NCBI GenBank assembly: GCA_963827515.1
Contig: CAWHBF010000025.1
Location: 620,001-684,000 of the forward strand
Reading direction: 5' to 3'
Length of the DNA: 64,000 nt
Origin: JABFSA01 sp963827515
Lineage (GTDB): Bacteria > Acidobacteriota > Vicinamibacteria > Vicinamibacterales > UBA2999
In this document: one piece after another, positions 36,341 through 45,427 of the stretch
How positions within the stretch are numbered: the first letter of the stretch is position 1
Layout of the letters: the number at the start of each line of letters is the position of its first letter
Position numbers and translations under genes: made by a program
The notes under the pieces: model-generated
What the model saw: the letters and a program-made list of their open reading frames with translations, nothing else
The model's database searches: none
What the model was told of the DNA's origin: nothing

Positions 36341-36446
36341 GTCCGGCTGAAGCCGGACACTACGTACAACAGACACGCGCACGCTGAAGCGTGCGCTCTA
36401 CACCCGATACCATGCCCGCCGTAGAGCGCACGCTTCAGCGTGCGCG
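36341..36446. repeat. cluster of short palindromic (REP-like) repeats
   Basis: Three palindromes lie between convergent genes. GTCCGGCTGAAGCCGGAC is at 36341-36358. The unit GCGCACGCTGAAGCGTGCGC with flanking CTCTAC is at 36376-36401. The same unit in the opposite orientation (GTAGAGCGCACGCTTCAGCG...) is at 36421-36446. Related units occur near 48126 and 58571. They could act as bidirectional terminators or mRNA-stabilising stems. Confidence 0.8.
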
Positions 36447-36470
36447 GACAACCACGGGCGCGCGCTGGAC

Positions 36471-37235
36471 TCACTGCGCGGAGCAGGGCTCTGGCTTGAA
36501 CGCGGAGCCGTCGGGAAGCTTCTTGAAGTGAGTGCTTTGCACGAAGGGCTCTCGCAGGTTCTCGGGATCGCGAACTTCGGATACGAGCGTGAGCCACGTG
36601 TCACCGTTCGGCGCGGCCATGCGGTGGTAGTACTCGGTCATCGTCGTGCGTGCGCTGTAGGGAACCCCATTCTTCCGGAGGTAACCGGCGCGCAGTCCGG
36701 TGGTCGTCACCTTCAGTTCTCCGCTCCGTGGCGGATTGATGGTGTGCTGCCATTCCGCAATCGAATGTCCCTGCCATGATGGCTCGGCGGGTGGTGTCGT
36801 CGCGCCGAAGCGCAATACCCTCGTCTGGTTACCCGCCTCGAGCTCCATGTTCAGCGTGCTGTCATCCAGCCAGCTGAGTCGAATGCGACCTGGCAGCCGC
36901 ATGATCGCGGCGGCGCCGTACCCCCGGCACTGTTCACCGGCGGCTTCGTCCTTGGCCGGGTCCCACCCGTCAGCGACCTTGCGAGCGGCGGGCGTGAGCG
37001 GGACGCGCAAATAGTTCCCCTTGGCCGGAGTCACCATGCGCAGAGCCCAGTCCTCGCTGATCACCGAGACCCACGTGCCAGTGAGATCGATGGCGGCTGC
37101 GGCTTTCGGCGTCGGGGGCGGCCCGGCGGGGCCCTGGCCACGTTGGGCATCGAGCGAGATCGATGCCGTAGCAAGCGCCACCATCGCGAGCGCGATCGGG
37201 AGCGACGCGCGAAACGTCCGAGCCAAGACGCGCAT
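36471..37235 (-). CDS. secreted protein with D-x-x-G-x-W motif
   Basis: 254 residues from the ATG at 37235, directly after the CACAGAG hairpin element. A signal peptide ends near I-S-L-D-A-Q. It begins I-D-L-T-G-T-W and continues with S-W-Q-G-H-S-I-A-E-W, G-Y-L-R-K-N-G-V-P-Y and T-T-M-T-E-Y-Y-H. It is a diverged member of the family seen at 26409, 33388 and 38909. Function unknown. It is the last gene of a four-gene unit: 38909, 37787, 37348, 36471. Confidence 0.7.
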   Translation of the reverse strand: MRVLARTFRASLPIALAMVALATASISLDAQRGQGPAGPPPTPKAAAAIDLTGTWVSVISEDWALRMVTPAKGNYLRVPLTPAARKVADGWDPAKDEAAGEQCRGYGAAAIMRLPGRIRLSWLDDSTLNMELEAGNQTRVLRFGATTPPAEPSWQGHSIAEWQHTINPPRSGELKVTTTGLRAGYLRKNGVPYSARTTMTEYYHRMAAPNGDTWLTLVSEVRDPENLREPFVQSTHFKKLPDGSAFKPEPCSAQ

Positions 37236-37243
37236 GCTCCACG

Positions 37244-37350
37244 GGCCACAGAGACACTGAGTCACAGAGAGAACCAAAATACTCTGTGTCTCTGCGACTC
37301 TGTGGCCTGTTGGAACGATCCTTGACGCTAGATTCATGCGTTCCCGTTCA
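37244..37350 (-). repeat. CACAGAG hairpin element, copy 1
   Basis: On the minus strand it reads like the copies at 45251 and 60640: GGGAACG..., then GATCGTTCCAACAGGCC, CACAGAGTCGCAGAGACACAG, an AT-rich centre, and CTGTGACTC..GTGTCTCTGTGGCC. Its two halves are complementary and can form a long hairpin. It ends 8 bases before the start codon of 36471-37235. Confidence 0.88.
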
Positions 37351-37746
37351 GTCCACCACCTCGCCCGGGCGCGACCCCCATCCGAAACCGTCCGAAGCGC
37401 GCCGGAGGGTGAGCATGTGCAGCTTGTGGTCGTTCGGCGTTCGCGACGGATTCGCCGTGATGGTCACGACGTCGCCATACTTCAAGGTCGTTCTGCTCAC
37501 ACCCTGACCCGTCAACTGACCGCTCCCGCCCCACTCGATAGACCACCGGACGACTTGTCCGGTCTCGTCCGGGGCTTCCACCTGGATGAAGGAGTGGGGG
37601 TTGCGGAACTGAAACTGCACCATGGTGCCTTCGATCGAAACCTTCTTGGAGGTGTCGTACTGGGCGGCCTGCGAGTGGTGGGCATAGGTTGTCATCCCGG
37701 ACAGGAACGCCACGCCGAGGCCCAGAAACAGCACTTTACGTGTCAT
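37348..37746 (-). CDS. DUF6152 secreted protein
   Basis: 132 residues from the ATG at 37746, with GAGGAGG upstream. The signal peptide ends T-T-Y-A-H-H, followed by S-Q-A-A-Q-Y-D; then V-S-I-E-G-T-M-V-Q-F, F-R-N-P-H, and Y-G-D-V-V-T-I-T-A-N. It shares A-H-H and N-P-H with the two other DUF6152 proteins. It lies between the metallo-beta-lactamase-like gene (41-base gap) and the D-x-x-G-x-W gene at 36471. The C-terminus overlaps the start of the repeat element by a few bases. Confidence 0.8.
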   Translation of the reverse strand: MTRKVLFLGLGVAFLSGMTTYAHHSQAAQYDTSKKVSIEGTMVQFQFRNPHSFIQVEAPDETGQVVRWSIEWGGSGQLTGQGVSRTTLKYGDVVTITANPSRTPNDHKLHMLTLRRASDGFGWGSRPGEVVD

Positions 37747-37786
37747 GAGATACGTCCTCCTCGAAACTCTCTTCCGGAGTTGCGTG

Positions 37787-38890
37787 TCATTGTAGAGTCC
37801 GGTACACCGCGTCGATGAATCCGTCGGGAGAACCGTAGATACCATCGAAGTCCAGCGTCGGCTTTTGGGCCTTCACCTGCTGGATCGACAGTCCACGCTT
37901 CTTCATGTCGCGGATTCTATCCCGAATGATCTCGACCATGTTTCGGTAGATCGCGACGTCCGCCGTATCGCCGATCCGGCCGTGCCCGGCCACGATCATC
38001 GTGCCGCCCTGGTGCCGGTACTCGGGGAACGCCAGGTCGATGATCTTGTTCAAGCCATCGAGCAGCCCTTGCACCGTACCCCCTTGATTGACATCGATCT
38101 TGGGGTATCGCCCAGGCGTGAACAGATCGCCCGCGCTGATGACATCGGAGAAGCGGAAGTAGACGATCGTGTCGGCGTCTGTGATGGCAGCCGGCGTGTT
38201 GTACATCTGTATCCCCTCGCCGTTGATGTACTGACTCATTTTGTACGTGGGGATGTAGTAGGTCTCGGATGGCCACGCCAGTTCCGGGAACTTCGCCATG
38301 GTCATCCGCTTGAGCACATTCTCATGTCCGATGATGGTAGCTGGGGTCCGTTCACCGACGAGGCGTCCAGCCTCTCCGCCGTTATAGGTGGTGCCGGCGG
38401 CCGCCAGAGCCGGAGTGCCGCCAGTGTGATCGGGGTCGGCAGATGTCTGAATGATCCATCGGATCGGTTTCCCCGGCTTCGGGGATGCGATGACCGCGTT
38501 GTAGGAAGGGCTCGCCCAGCCGAAGGGCAGAAACGGCCCGAGGCTTCCCGCGGGGTAGCACGACGGTCCCACGCAGGTGGTCATCGGAGCAGTCACCGCT
38601 GCCATCCGGCCTAGCTCGAGCACTTTCTCGAGCGTCTTGGGAGCCATCGCCGCCGAGCCGGCGTCCACGAGGAGCATGCCATCCACCCCAGTCGAGACGG
38701 TGATGTTGCTTCCGCCGCCGACGATCATGAAAACGTTCCCGCGCACGGGCATCACCTGGACGTCCGTGTTCGGTTGCTGCGCGAGGGTGACGTGAGATGG
38801 CGCCATCGATCCGGCCACACCGGTCGCGACGAGAATCGCAGCGGTCCACCGTGCTAACGAGCCAAGGCCCACGGATTGTCGTCGCTTCAT
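37787..38890 (-). CDS. secreted MBL-fold protein with altered metal motif
   Basis: 367 residues from the ATG at 38890 (GGAG seven bases upstream). A signal peptide ends near V-T-L-A-Q. The fold is recognisable from M-L-L-V-D-A-G-S and W-I-I-Q-T-S-A-D-P-D-H-T-G-G, but in the usual T-H-x-H-x-D-H motif the first two His are Ser and Asp. Later I-I-G-H-E-N, S-A-G-D-L-F and V-A-G-H-G-R are conserved. This altered version marks a subfamily of periplasmic MBL-like proteins. Single-metal or non-hydrolytic function is possible. It is the second gene of the 38909-36471 unit. Confidence 0.78.
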   Translation of the reverse strand: MKRRQSVGLGSLARWTAAILVATGVAGSMAPSHVTLAQQPNTDVQVMPVRGNVFMIVGGGSNITVSTGVDGMLLVDAGSAAMAPKTLEKVLELGRMAAVTAPMTTCVGPSCYPAGSLGPFLPFGWASPSYNAVIASPKPGKPIRWIIQTSADPDHTGGTPALAAAGTTYNGGEAGRLVGERTPATIIGHENVLKRMTMAKFPELAWPSETYYIPTYKMSQYINGEGIQMYNTPAAITDADTIVYFRFSDVISAGDLFTPGRYPKIDVNQGGTVQGLLDGLNKIIDLAFPEYRHQGGTMIVAGHGRIGDTADVAIYRNMVEIIRDRIRDMKKRGLSIQQVKAQKPTLDFDGIYGSPDGFIDAVYRTLQ

Positions 38891-38908
38891 GGAGGACTCC
38901 ATCGCAGC

Positions 38909-39784
38909 TCAATCCGCCGCAGGGACAGGCAGCGTCTTGAGCTTTTCCCGATACTCCGGGTACATCGTCTCCGCACCCCCCTTGATAGCCTCGATTGGCA
39001 ATCGCTGCTTCTTGGCGGCGTCGTTCACATAGGGATTCTGGCCAGGCAGGAAGTGAGGGAAGCCCTGAGCCACGTTTTCCACCCCCACGGTGCAAGGGAA
39101 GAACGGCAGCTCCTGATGGATGTTTCTCCGGTAACTGAGCGACTGGATGTGCGGCTCGTCCATGTAGACCGGATCGTCGAGCAGCGTCGTCACCGTCATG
39201 ATGTCGCCGTCCAGTGTGAGGTACTCCGTGACCTTCGCTTTCTCACTGAACATCGCCGTGTTGGCTCGGATGTAGCTTTCTTTCAGGTGCGTCGTCGTGA
39301 TCACCAGCGTGTTGCCGTCGAACTTCGCGGTCGAGAATCCTGCCCATGTATGGAGTGCCCACTCGGGAGGATGCGGCCGGCCGTCCATGTAGATCGGCCG
39401 GTCTGGTGCGCGGAAGAACTGCACGTGGTACGCGGTGAGCTCTCGCGAGATGGGATCGTTCTCTTTCGTAATTCGCAGACCGCCGCCGTAGTACCAGTTG
39501 TAGACGCCTGGGTGCGGCCGGCACACGAACTCCGGGATCGACCAGTCCGAAATGTCCCCGGTGTCGGCACGCATCCGACCCGCGGCGTTATACGGAAGGC
39601 CAGAGTAGTCGTAGAGGTCCGCCGTGAAGCCGACCTCGTGGGCGATCTCGGTCCACTCGCCGCTGAAATCCGTCGTCTGGTACGACGTGACGAACGCCGC
39701 CTGCGCAAATGCCGGAACGGTAGGCAGGAGCGCGGCCAAGACACAGACCACCCCAATTGTCCCGGCACGGGTGACGCTACACAT
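38909..39784 (-). CDS. secreted 'D-x-x-G-x-W' family protein
   Basis: 291 residues from the ATG at 39784, with GGAGG upstream. A signal peptide ends at P-A-F-A-Q. The family order is visible: T-D-F-S-G-E-W, C-R-P-H-P-G-V-Y, F-R-A-P-D-R-P-I-Y-M-D-G-R-P-H-P, G-N-T-L-V-I-T-T-T-H-L-K-E, and D-D-P-V-Y-M. It is the first gene of the four-gene unit, 18 bases before the MBL-like gene. Function unknown; co-occurrence with MBL-like and DUF6152 proteins suggests an extracytoplasmic pathway. Confidence 0.75.
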   Translation of the reverse strand: MCSVTRAGTIGVVCVLAALLPTVPAFAQAAFVTSYQTTDFSGEWTEIAHEVGFTADLYDYSGLPYNAAGRMRADTGDISDWSIPEFVCRPHPGVYNWYYGGGLRITKENDPISRELTAYHVQFFRAPDRPIYMDGRPHPPEWALHTWAGFSTAKFDGNTLVITTTHLKESYIRANTAMFSEKAKVTEYLTLDGDIMTVTTLLDDPVYMDEPHIQSLSYRRNIHQELPFFPCTVGVENVAQGFPHFLPGQNPYVNDAAKKQRLPIEAIKGGAETMYPEYREKLKTLPVPAAD

Positions 39785-40041
39785 AGAGCCCTCCAGCAAA
39801 GCGACGTCCAAGGTTACACGACCTGGTGCGCGTGTGCACCGTCACGGTGTATAGAGCAAGGGGTGGCCCGTGTCAAGAATTTCGGAGCGTAATGTGTTGA
39901 GACGGACCCACTTGCGGGCGCCTCGACGACGCGGACACACGTGAACGCGACGTTGGGTGAGGTTGCTCGTCGGCTTCGAGGCGAGTCCGTTGAGCGAGTT
40001 CGTGGACAGCATCACGTCGTTGCGCATACACTCCGCTCGCC

Positions 40042-41811
40042 GTGTCCGAAGCCTCGATGCTGCCTGACGCCGGGTCAGGCCTCCTGTGTCCGATCCCGAT
40101 CATCGACGCGTCCCATCCTCCGGTGCTGCTTGTCGTCGATGACGACGCACCCGTCCGGGACCTGCTGGTCCGTCAGCTCGAGCAGCGTGGCTACGCGACG
40201 AGGCAGGCATCGTCTGGCATCGAAGCGCTCGAGCTGATCGGGCAGCACCAGTTCGACGTCGTGTTGCTGGACGTCGGAATGCCCTCGATGAACGGCTATC
40301 AGGTACTCCAGCGCATCCGCGTCGAACGCTCGGCCGGAGTACTGCCCGTCATCATGGTCACGGGCCGATGTCGGAGTGACGACGTCGTGGAAGCGCTGGC
40401 ACTGGGTGCCAACGACTACGTCATCAAGCCCATCGATTTGCCGGTAACACTCGCTCGTATCGAAACGCAGCTGCAGCGGCGGCGAGTCGAATCGCAAGTG
40501 CGGGAGCGCGAGGCGCGTTACGCCGCCGCCATCGCCGGGGCCACCGACGGGATCTGGGATTGGACTCTTGCGACGAACGAGCTCTTTGTTTCTGAAGGCT
40601 GGAAGCTGCGCTTCGGATGGGGGCATGGTGAGTCACCGACTGCGGAGTCCTGGTTCGGCCGCTTGCTCGAGGAGGACCGCGCCCGCGTCCGGGGGGAAGT
40701 CGATGCGCACATCGCGGGGCTTTCGCGACAGCTCCGGGTGGAGTACCGCATGCGCGACGCGTCGAACGTGTATCGGTGGGTTCAGACGCGTGGCCTCGCG
40801 GTTCGGGACAGCGCAGGACGGGCGCTTCGACTTGCCGGATCGTTTACGGATATCACCGAAAGTAAGGAATCAGACACTCTCGCGTCGCTGTCGACGGTCA
40901 GGGCGCACGGGAAATCGCACGCTGGGATTCCCCAGGGAGACACCGAGAATCGGATGGTGGTGCGACAGCACGCAGAAATCGAGCTGCGTCCTGCGCTCGA
41001 GCGTGGGGAATTTCGTCTCCACTATCAACCGATCCTCCGGCTCGACCGCGAGTCGGTCGTCGGTTTCGAGGCGTTGCTCCGTTGGGCACATCCGGTGCGA
41101 GGGCTCCTGCGACCCCAGGAATTCGTGTCGTTGGCGGAAGATGCGGATCTGCTCGTGCCGGTCGGTCGCTGGGTGCTCCGAGAAGCCTGTCGCCAACTGG
41201 CGGCGTGGCACAGCGAGGGGCTTGGGGGCGGCGGACTGCGCATGAGCGTCAATCTTTCCGCCAAGGAGTTTCAGCAGGCCGACATGGCCGGGTTCGTCGC
41301 CGGTCTCCTTGCCGAGTACGGGGTCAACGGTCGTCAGCTCGAGATCGAGATTACCGAGCAGACCGCCATGTCGAACGAGGCTCTCTCGGTTGCGCGCCTG
41401 TCGCAGCTGAGGGCTTCGGGCGTGTCGGTGTGTCTCGACGCTTTCGGCGCGGGGCACTCGTCGCTCGCCTATTTACATCGTTTCCCGGTTGACAGGCTGA
41501 AGATCGACCGTTCGTTCGTCGCGCGTCTGTGCGACGCCGGTGATGGCGCCGGCCGACCCATCGTCCGGGCGGTTCTCGCGATGGCGCGCGACATGGGTAT
41601 CGAGGTCGTCGCGGAGGGGGTGGAAGGAATCGAGCAGTTCGACCTCCTGTGCGGTCTGAGTTGCCAGCTGGGGCAGGGCTACCTCTTCTCGAAGCCAGTC
41701 GATGCGGACACCGCCACCGGCATCCTTCGGAGCGGCCTCCGATCGGCTGGTTGGCAAATGGGACAACGCTCCCTCTTACGCGGCGGCCCTGATAGCGCAG
41801 CGAAGAAGTAG
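40042..41811 (+). CDS. REC-PAS-EAL two-component output protein
   Basis: 589 residues from a GTG; an ATG six codons in (40057) is equally possible. Residues ~27-145 are a receiver domain with phospho-acceptor Asp77 (V-V-L-L-D-V-G-M-P) and the conserved Lys (V-I-K-P). Residues ~160-275 are PAS/PAC. Residues ~320-575 are an EAL domain (E-A-L-L-R, N-L-S-A-K-E-F, E-I-T-E-Q, K-I-D-R-S-F-V, V-A-E-G-V-E, Q-G-Y-L-F). The usual D-D-F-G is D-A-F-G, so one metal-binding Asp is missing and c-di-GMP hydrolysis may be weak or absent. There is no GGDEF domain. No sensor kinase is adjacent. Confidence 0.88.
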   Translation: MSEASMLPDAGSGLLCPIPIIDASHPPVLLVVDDDAPVRDLLVRQLEQRGYATRQASSGIEALELIGQHQFDVVLLDVGMPSMNGYQVLQRIRVERSAGVLPVIMVTGRCRSDDVVEALALGANDYVIKPIDLPVTLARIETQLQRRRVESQVREREARYAAAIAGATDGIWDWTLATNELFVSEGWKLRFGWGHGESPTAESWFGRLLEEDRARVRGEVDAHIAGLSRQLRVEYRMRDASNVYRWVQTRGLAVRDSAGRALRLAGSFTDITESKESDTLASLSTVRAHGKSHAGIPQGDTENRMVVRQHAEIELRPALERGEFRLHYQPILRLDRESVVGFEALLRWAHPVRGLLRPQEFVSLAEDADLLVPVGRWVLREACRQLAAWHSEGLGGGGLRMSVNLSAKEFQQADMAGFVAGLLAEYGVNGRQLEIEITEQTAMSNEALSVARLSQLRASGVSVCLDAFGAGHSSLAYLHRFPVDRLKIDRSFVARLCDAGDGAGRPIVRAVLAMARDMGIEVVAEGVEGIEQFDLLCGLSCQLGQGYLFSKPVDADTATGILRSGLRSAGWQMGQRSLLRGGPDSAAKK

Positions 41812-41961
41812 TAGGCGTATACTCCCCCGCACACGCACAAAGAGCCCCGCCGGACAGACCATCTGAGGGCCCGGTTCGGTGGAGCACGACGTGGTTCGCG
41901 CCTCGTGATCACTCTCGGAAAGGGCCGCCCCCCGGCCAGGTCCATGACTACGGAGGATGTG

Positions 41962-44900
41962 ATGAATCGCGTGCTTCGGAATCTCTCCATTGCTGCGGTG
42001 ACGTTGATCCTGACGAGCGCCCTCGCGTGGGCGCAGGCGACCGCCGAACTCAACGGCCGGGTCACCGATGAAAGCGGGGCGGTACTCCCGGGAGTCACCG
42101 TCACGGCGACGCAGACCGACACTGGATTCACCAGATCCGTCGTCACCGACGGAACGGGGGCGTGGGTCATGCCCAACGTGCCGACCGGCCCATACCGGCT
42201 GGAGGTATCGCTCCAAGGGTTCCGAACCTACGTCCAGACCGGCATCGTGCTCCAGGTCGGCGCCACGCCGACGATCAACGCGGAACTCGCTGTCGGGAAT
42301 CTCGAGGAGACGGTGTCGGTCGAGGCCGCGACTCCGATCGTTGATGTTCGTAGCGCGGGCATCAGCGACGTCGTAGAGAACGAGCGGATCGTCGAGCTTC
42401 CACTGCAGGGCCGGCAGGTGACCGATCTGATCGTGCTGGCTGGGGCCGCCGTGCAAACCGGTGTCGCCTCGAATCGGGCCATGACTGGCGGCGTCACGAT
42501 CTCGGTGGCGGGCGGCCTGTCGTTCGGGGTTGCGTACACGCTCGACGGGGCGATGCACAACGATGTGAACAACAACGCCAACCTGCCGATGCCCTTTCCG
42601 GACGCGCTCCAGGAATTCAGCGTCGCGACGAGCGGACTGAGCGCGCAGAACGGCATGCACGCCGGGGCGTCGGTCAACGCGGTGACCAAGTCGGGGACCA
42701 ACAGCCTTCACGGCAACCTGTTCGAATTCGTTCGCAACAAGCGCTTCAATGCCACGGATCCGTTTGCCGCGATCGATCCGGCGACCGGAGAGCGCAAGGA
42801 CGACGGTCTGGTCCGCAACCAGTTCGGTGGGACGCTCGGCGGGCCGATCATGACCGACAAGCTCTTCTACTTCGGCGGCTATCAGGGCACGAATGTCACG
42901 CAGACACCGGCGTCTACCATCACCTACGTGCCGACCGCCGCGATGCTCGCTGGTGACTTCACCACGTTCGCTTCCGCCGCGTGTCAGGGGCGGGACGTCC
43001 CGTTGCGAGGCGGGTTCGTGAACAACGTCATCAGTCCATCGGCGTTCAGCCCGGCGGCATTGAATATGGCGAGGCGTTTGCCGACGACCACCGATCCCTG
43101 CGGCCAGATCACCTACAGCCTGCCGAACGACAGCAAGGAAGGAGACGGGCTGGGCCGAATCGACTACCAGAAAAGCGCCAATCATTCGATCTTCGGCCGG
43201 TACATGTTCAAGTTTGCGAAGAAGCCGCCGCCGTACGAGACGTCGGAGAACGTGTTGACCACGACCGCGCAAGGGGTGGACAACCTCTATCAAGGGGTGG
43301 CCGTGGGCGACACGATTGTGTTCGGGTCCAACGCGGTGCAGTCGTTGCGCGTGACGTACAACCGGACGCGGGTCAGCCGGAGCACGAAGAAGTGGTTCTC
43401 GCCGTACGACATTGGGTCGAACGTCTACAGCTATAGCCCCGGCGAAATGTCCTTCAGCGTGACTGGCGCGTTTGCCATCGGCGGTGTGAACAGTGGCATC
43501 TTCGACACGGATAGCTACCAGGTGTCCGACGACGTGACGCTGGTGCGCGGAAACCATCAGCTCGCCCTCGGCGTCAACGTGGCGTACCTGAAGATGGACT
43601 TCCTCACGAACGCCAGGTCGGGTGGTACCTGGATTGTGAATGGGCAGACCACGGGTCTGGGTCTGGGCGATTTCCTGCTCGGACGTGTGGCCAGTCTGGA
43701 ACACGGAGCTGCAAACGCGTTGCCGATGGACATGTGGTATCAGGGGGTGTACGCGCAAGACACGTGGAGGGCCAGTTCACGAGTGACCGTGAACGCCGGC
43801 ATCCGTTGGGAACCCTTCCTGGGCCAGAGCGTACGGAACGGCGCCATCTACAACTGGGACATCGACCGCTTCCGGAGCAACGTCACGAGCGAGGTGTTCC
43901 TCAGAGCCCCGGCCGGCTTCACGTACCCCGGCGACGACGGCTTCCCTGATGGCAAGACAGGTCAGAAGAAGCAGTGGTTGAACTTCTCGCCGCGCGTCGG
44001 CCTGGCGTGGGACGTGCACGGCGACGGCCGCACGGCGGTCCGGACCTCCTACGGCGTCGGCTATGACTTCCCGACGGGCGAGCGTCACAACATCAATGCC
44101 GGGGCACCGCCGTGGGGCAATCGGTCGCTGCTTCAGGACCCCCCGGGTCTTCTGGATGACCCGTACAGGTCGGTTGGCGGCGATCCGCATCCGATTCAGA
44201 CGAACGCGAATACGGAGTTCATCGCGTACGGCGCGTTCGGCGCGACCGACCCGGACATCAATTCACCCCGGACCCAGTCCTGGAACGTCACGATCGAGCA
44301 GCAGCTCGGCGCCGAGTGGGGGGTGAGCGTCAGCTACCTCGGGAGCTACTCGGATCGTCTGTGGACGCAGATCCAACAGAATCCAGGTGTCTTTCTCGGA
44401 ACCGGCCCATGCGTGCTCAACGGCGTGTCGTACCCCGTGTGCTCCACCTCCGCCAATCTGGACCGGCGGCGAGAGCTGTCTGTTTCCGGCGAGAACCCCG
44501 CGGCCGCAGCGCTCATCGGCAATCTCGACCTGCACACGAGCATCGGCACGCAGAGTTATCGGGGTCTGAAGCTTTCGGCCAGGCGGAGGACTGTTGCCGG
44601 CGTTGCACTCAACGGCAACTACACGGTGTCCCGCTGCTACGGCGACAACACCACGGGCGGCTTCCCGCAGCTGGCGCAAGGGCCCACCAATCCTGACGAC
44701 CCTGGAGCCGACCGCGGTCATTGCGAACAGGATCGCACGCACGTCGGGAACGTGAGCGTCGGCTACGAGACGCCGGAGGTCGGGAACGCCGTCCTCCGCG
44801 CCCTGGTCTCACACTGGCGTGTATCGGGCATCCTCTCGGCTCGCTCGGGCAGCTGGTTGAGCGTGACCACCGGCTCGGATCGGGCGCTCAACGGACAGCG

Positions 44901-45252
44901 CTTTCAGGAGCAGCGCGTCAATCAGGTGAGTGACGAGGTGTACGGGGACAAGTCGCTGACCAACTACCTGAACCGGGATGCGTTTGCCCAGCCGGCGCTC
45001 GGCACGTTCGGTGACCACGAGCGGAACAGCATCAAGGGCCCTGGATTCTGGGCGATCAACATGGCGCTCACGAAGCTGGTGCCGCTGGGTGCGTCGCACA
45101 ATGTGGAGCTTCGACTCGAAGCCTTCAACCTGCTCAACAACTTCAACTGGGGGAACCCGGGCACGAACTTCAATGTGGCGACCTTCGGCCGGATTCAGAC
45201 GATATCCGGGGAGCCCAGGATTCTGCAGTTCGGCGCGAAGTACAGTTTCTAA
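41962..45252 (+). CDS. Oar-like TonB-dependent outer membrane receptor
   Basis: 1096 residues from the ATG at 41962 (GGAGG five bases upstream). A signal peptide ends A-L-A-W-A-Q. Residues ~28-110 are a carboxypeptidase-regulatory-like domain (L-N-G-R-V-T-D-E-S-G-A-V-L-P-G-V-T-V). Then come a plug domain (P-L-Q-G-R-Q-V-T-D-L, S-V-N-A-V-T-K-S-G-T-N) and a long barrel ending in F-G-A-K-Y-S-F with a terminal Phe. Such receptors dominate acidobacterial outer membranes and import large substrates using TonB energy. It is followed by a CHRD protein and a cytochrome-quinoprotein and may deliver their substrate. Confidence 0.93.
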   Translation: MNRVLRNLSIAAVTLILTSALAWAQATAELNGRVTDESGAVLPGVTVTATQTDTGFTRSVVTDGTGAWVMPNVPTGPYRLEVSLQGFRTYVQTGIVLQVGATPTINAELAVGNLEETVSVEAATPIVDVRSAGISDVVENERIVELPLQGRQVTDLIVLAGAAVQTGVASNRAMTGGVTISVAGGLSFGVAYTLDGAMHNDVNNNANLPMPFPDALQEFSVATSGLSAQNGMHAGASVNAVTKSGTNSLHGNLFEFVRNKRFNATDPFAAIDPATGERKDDGLVRNQFGGTLGGPIMTDKLFYFGGYQGTNVTQTPASTITYVPTAAMLAGDFTTFASAACQGRDVPLRGGFVNNVISPSAFSPAALNMARRLPTTTDPCGQITYSLPNDSKEGDGLGRIDYQKSANHSIFGRYMFKFAKKPPPYETSENVLTTTAQGVDNLYQGVAVGDTIVFGSNAVQSLRVTYNRTRVSRSTKKWFSPYDIGSNVYSYSPGEMSFSVTGAFAIGGVNSGIFDTDSYQVSDDVTLVRGNHQLALGVNVAYLKMDFLTNARSGGTWIVNGQTTGLGLGDFLLGRVASLEHGAANALPMDMWYQGVYAQDTWRASSRVTVNAGIRWEPFLGQSVRNGAIYNWDIDRFRSNVTSEVFLRAPAGFTYPGDDGFPDGKTGQKKQWLNFSPRVGLAWDVHGDGRTAVRTSYGVGYDFPTGERHNINAGAPPWGNRSLLQDPPGLLDDPYRSVGGDPHPIQTNANTEFIAYGAFGATDPDINSPRTQSWNVTIEQQLGAEWGVSVSYLGSYSDRLWTQIQQNPGVFLGTGPCVLNGVSYPVCSTSANLDRRRELSVSGENPAAAALIGNLDLHTSIGTQSYRGLKLSARRRTVAGVALNGNYTVSRCYGDNTTGGFPQLAQGPTNPDDPGADRGHCEQDRTHVGNVSVGYETPEVGNAVLRALVSHWRVSGILSARSGSWLSVTTGSDRALNGQRFQEQRVNQVSDEVYGDKSLTNYLNRDAFAQPALGTFGDHERNSIKGPGFWAINMALTKLVPLGASHNVELRLEAFNLLNNFNWGNPGTNFNVATFGRIQTISGEPRILQFGAKYSF

Positions 45253-45361
45253 ACAGGAACGTATGGATCAATTCTCCGAAGATCGTTCCAACAGGCCACA
45301 GAGTCCGCAGAGCCACAGAGTATTATGGTTCCCTCTGTGACTCCGTGTCTCTGTGGCCCCG
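45251..45361 (+). repeat. CACAGAG hairpin element, copy 2
   Basis: Begins inside the TonB receptor stop codon (TAAACAGGAACG), continues ATGGATCA, GATCGTTCCAACAGGCC, CACAGAG repeats, an AT-rich centre, and the complementary CTCTGTG half ending TCTCTGTGGCC. Closely matches 60640-60755 over its full length. Confidence 0.9.
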
Positions 45362-45427
45362 TGTAGGGCTGAGAACCTGCGACAAGGAATGAGGCATGTC
45401 GGGAGCCCGCGTGACGTGAGGATCATC

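Noticed and set aside
41776..43758. 660-codon minus-strand open frame opposite the TonB receptor
   Set aside because: Arg/His/Val-rich shadow of the receptor's third codon positions; no family similarity.
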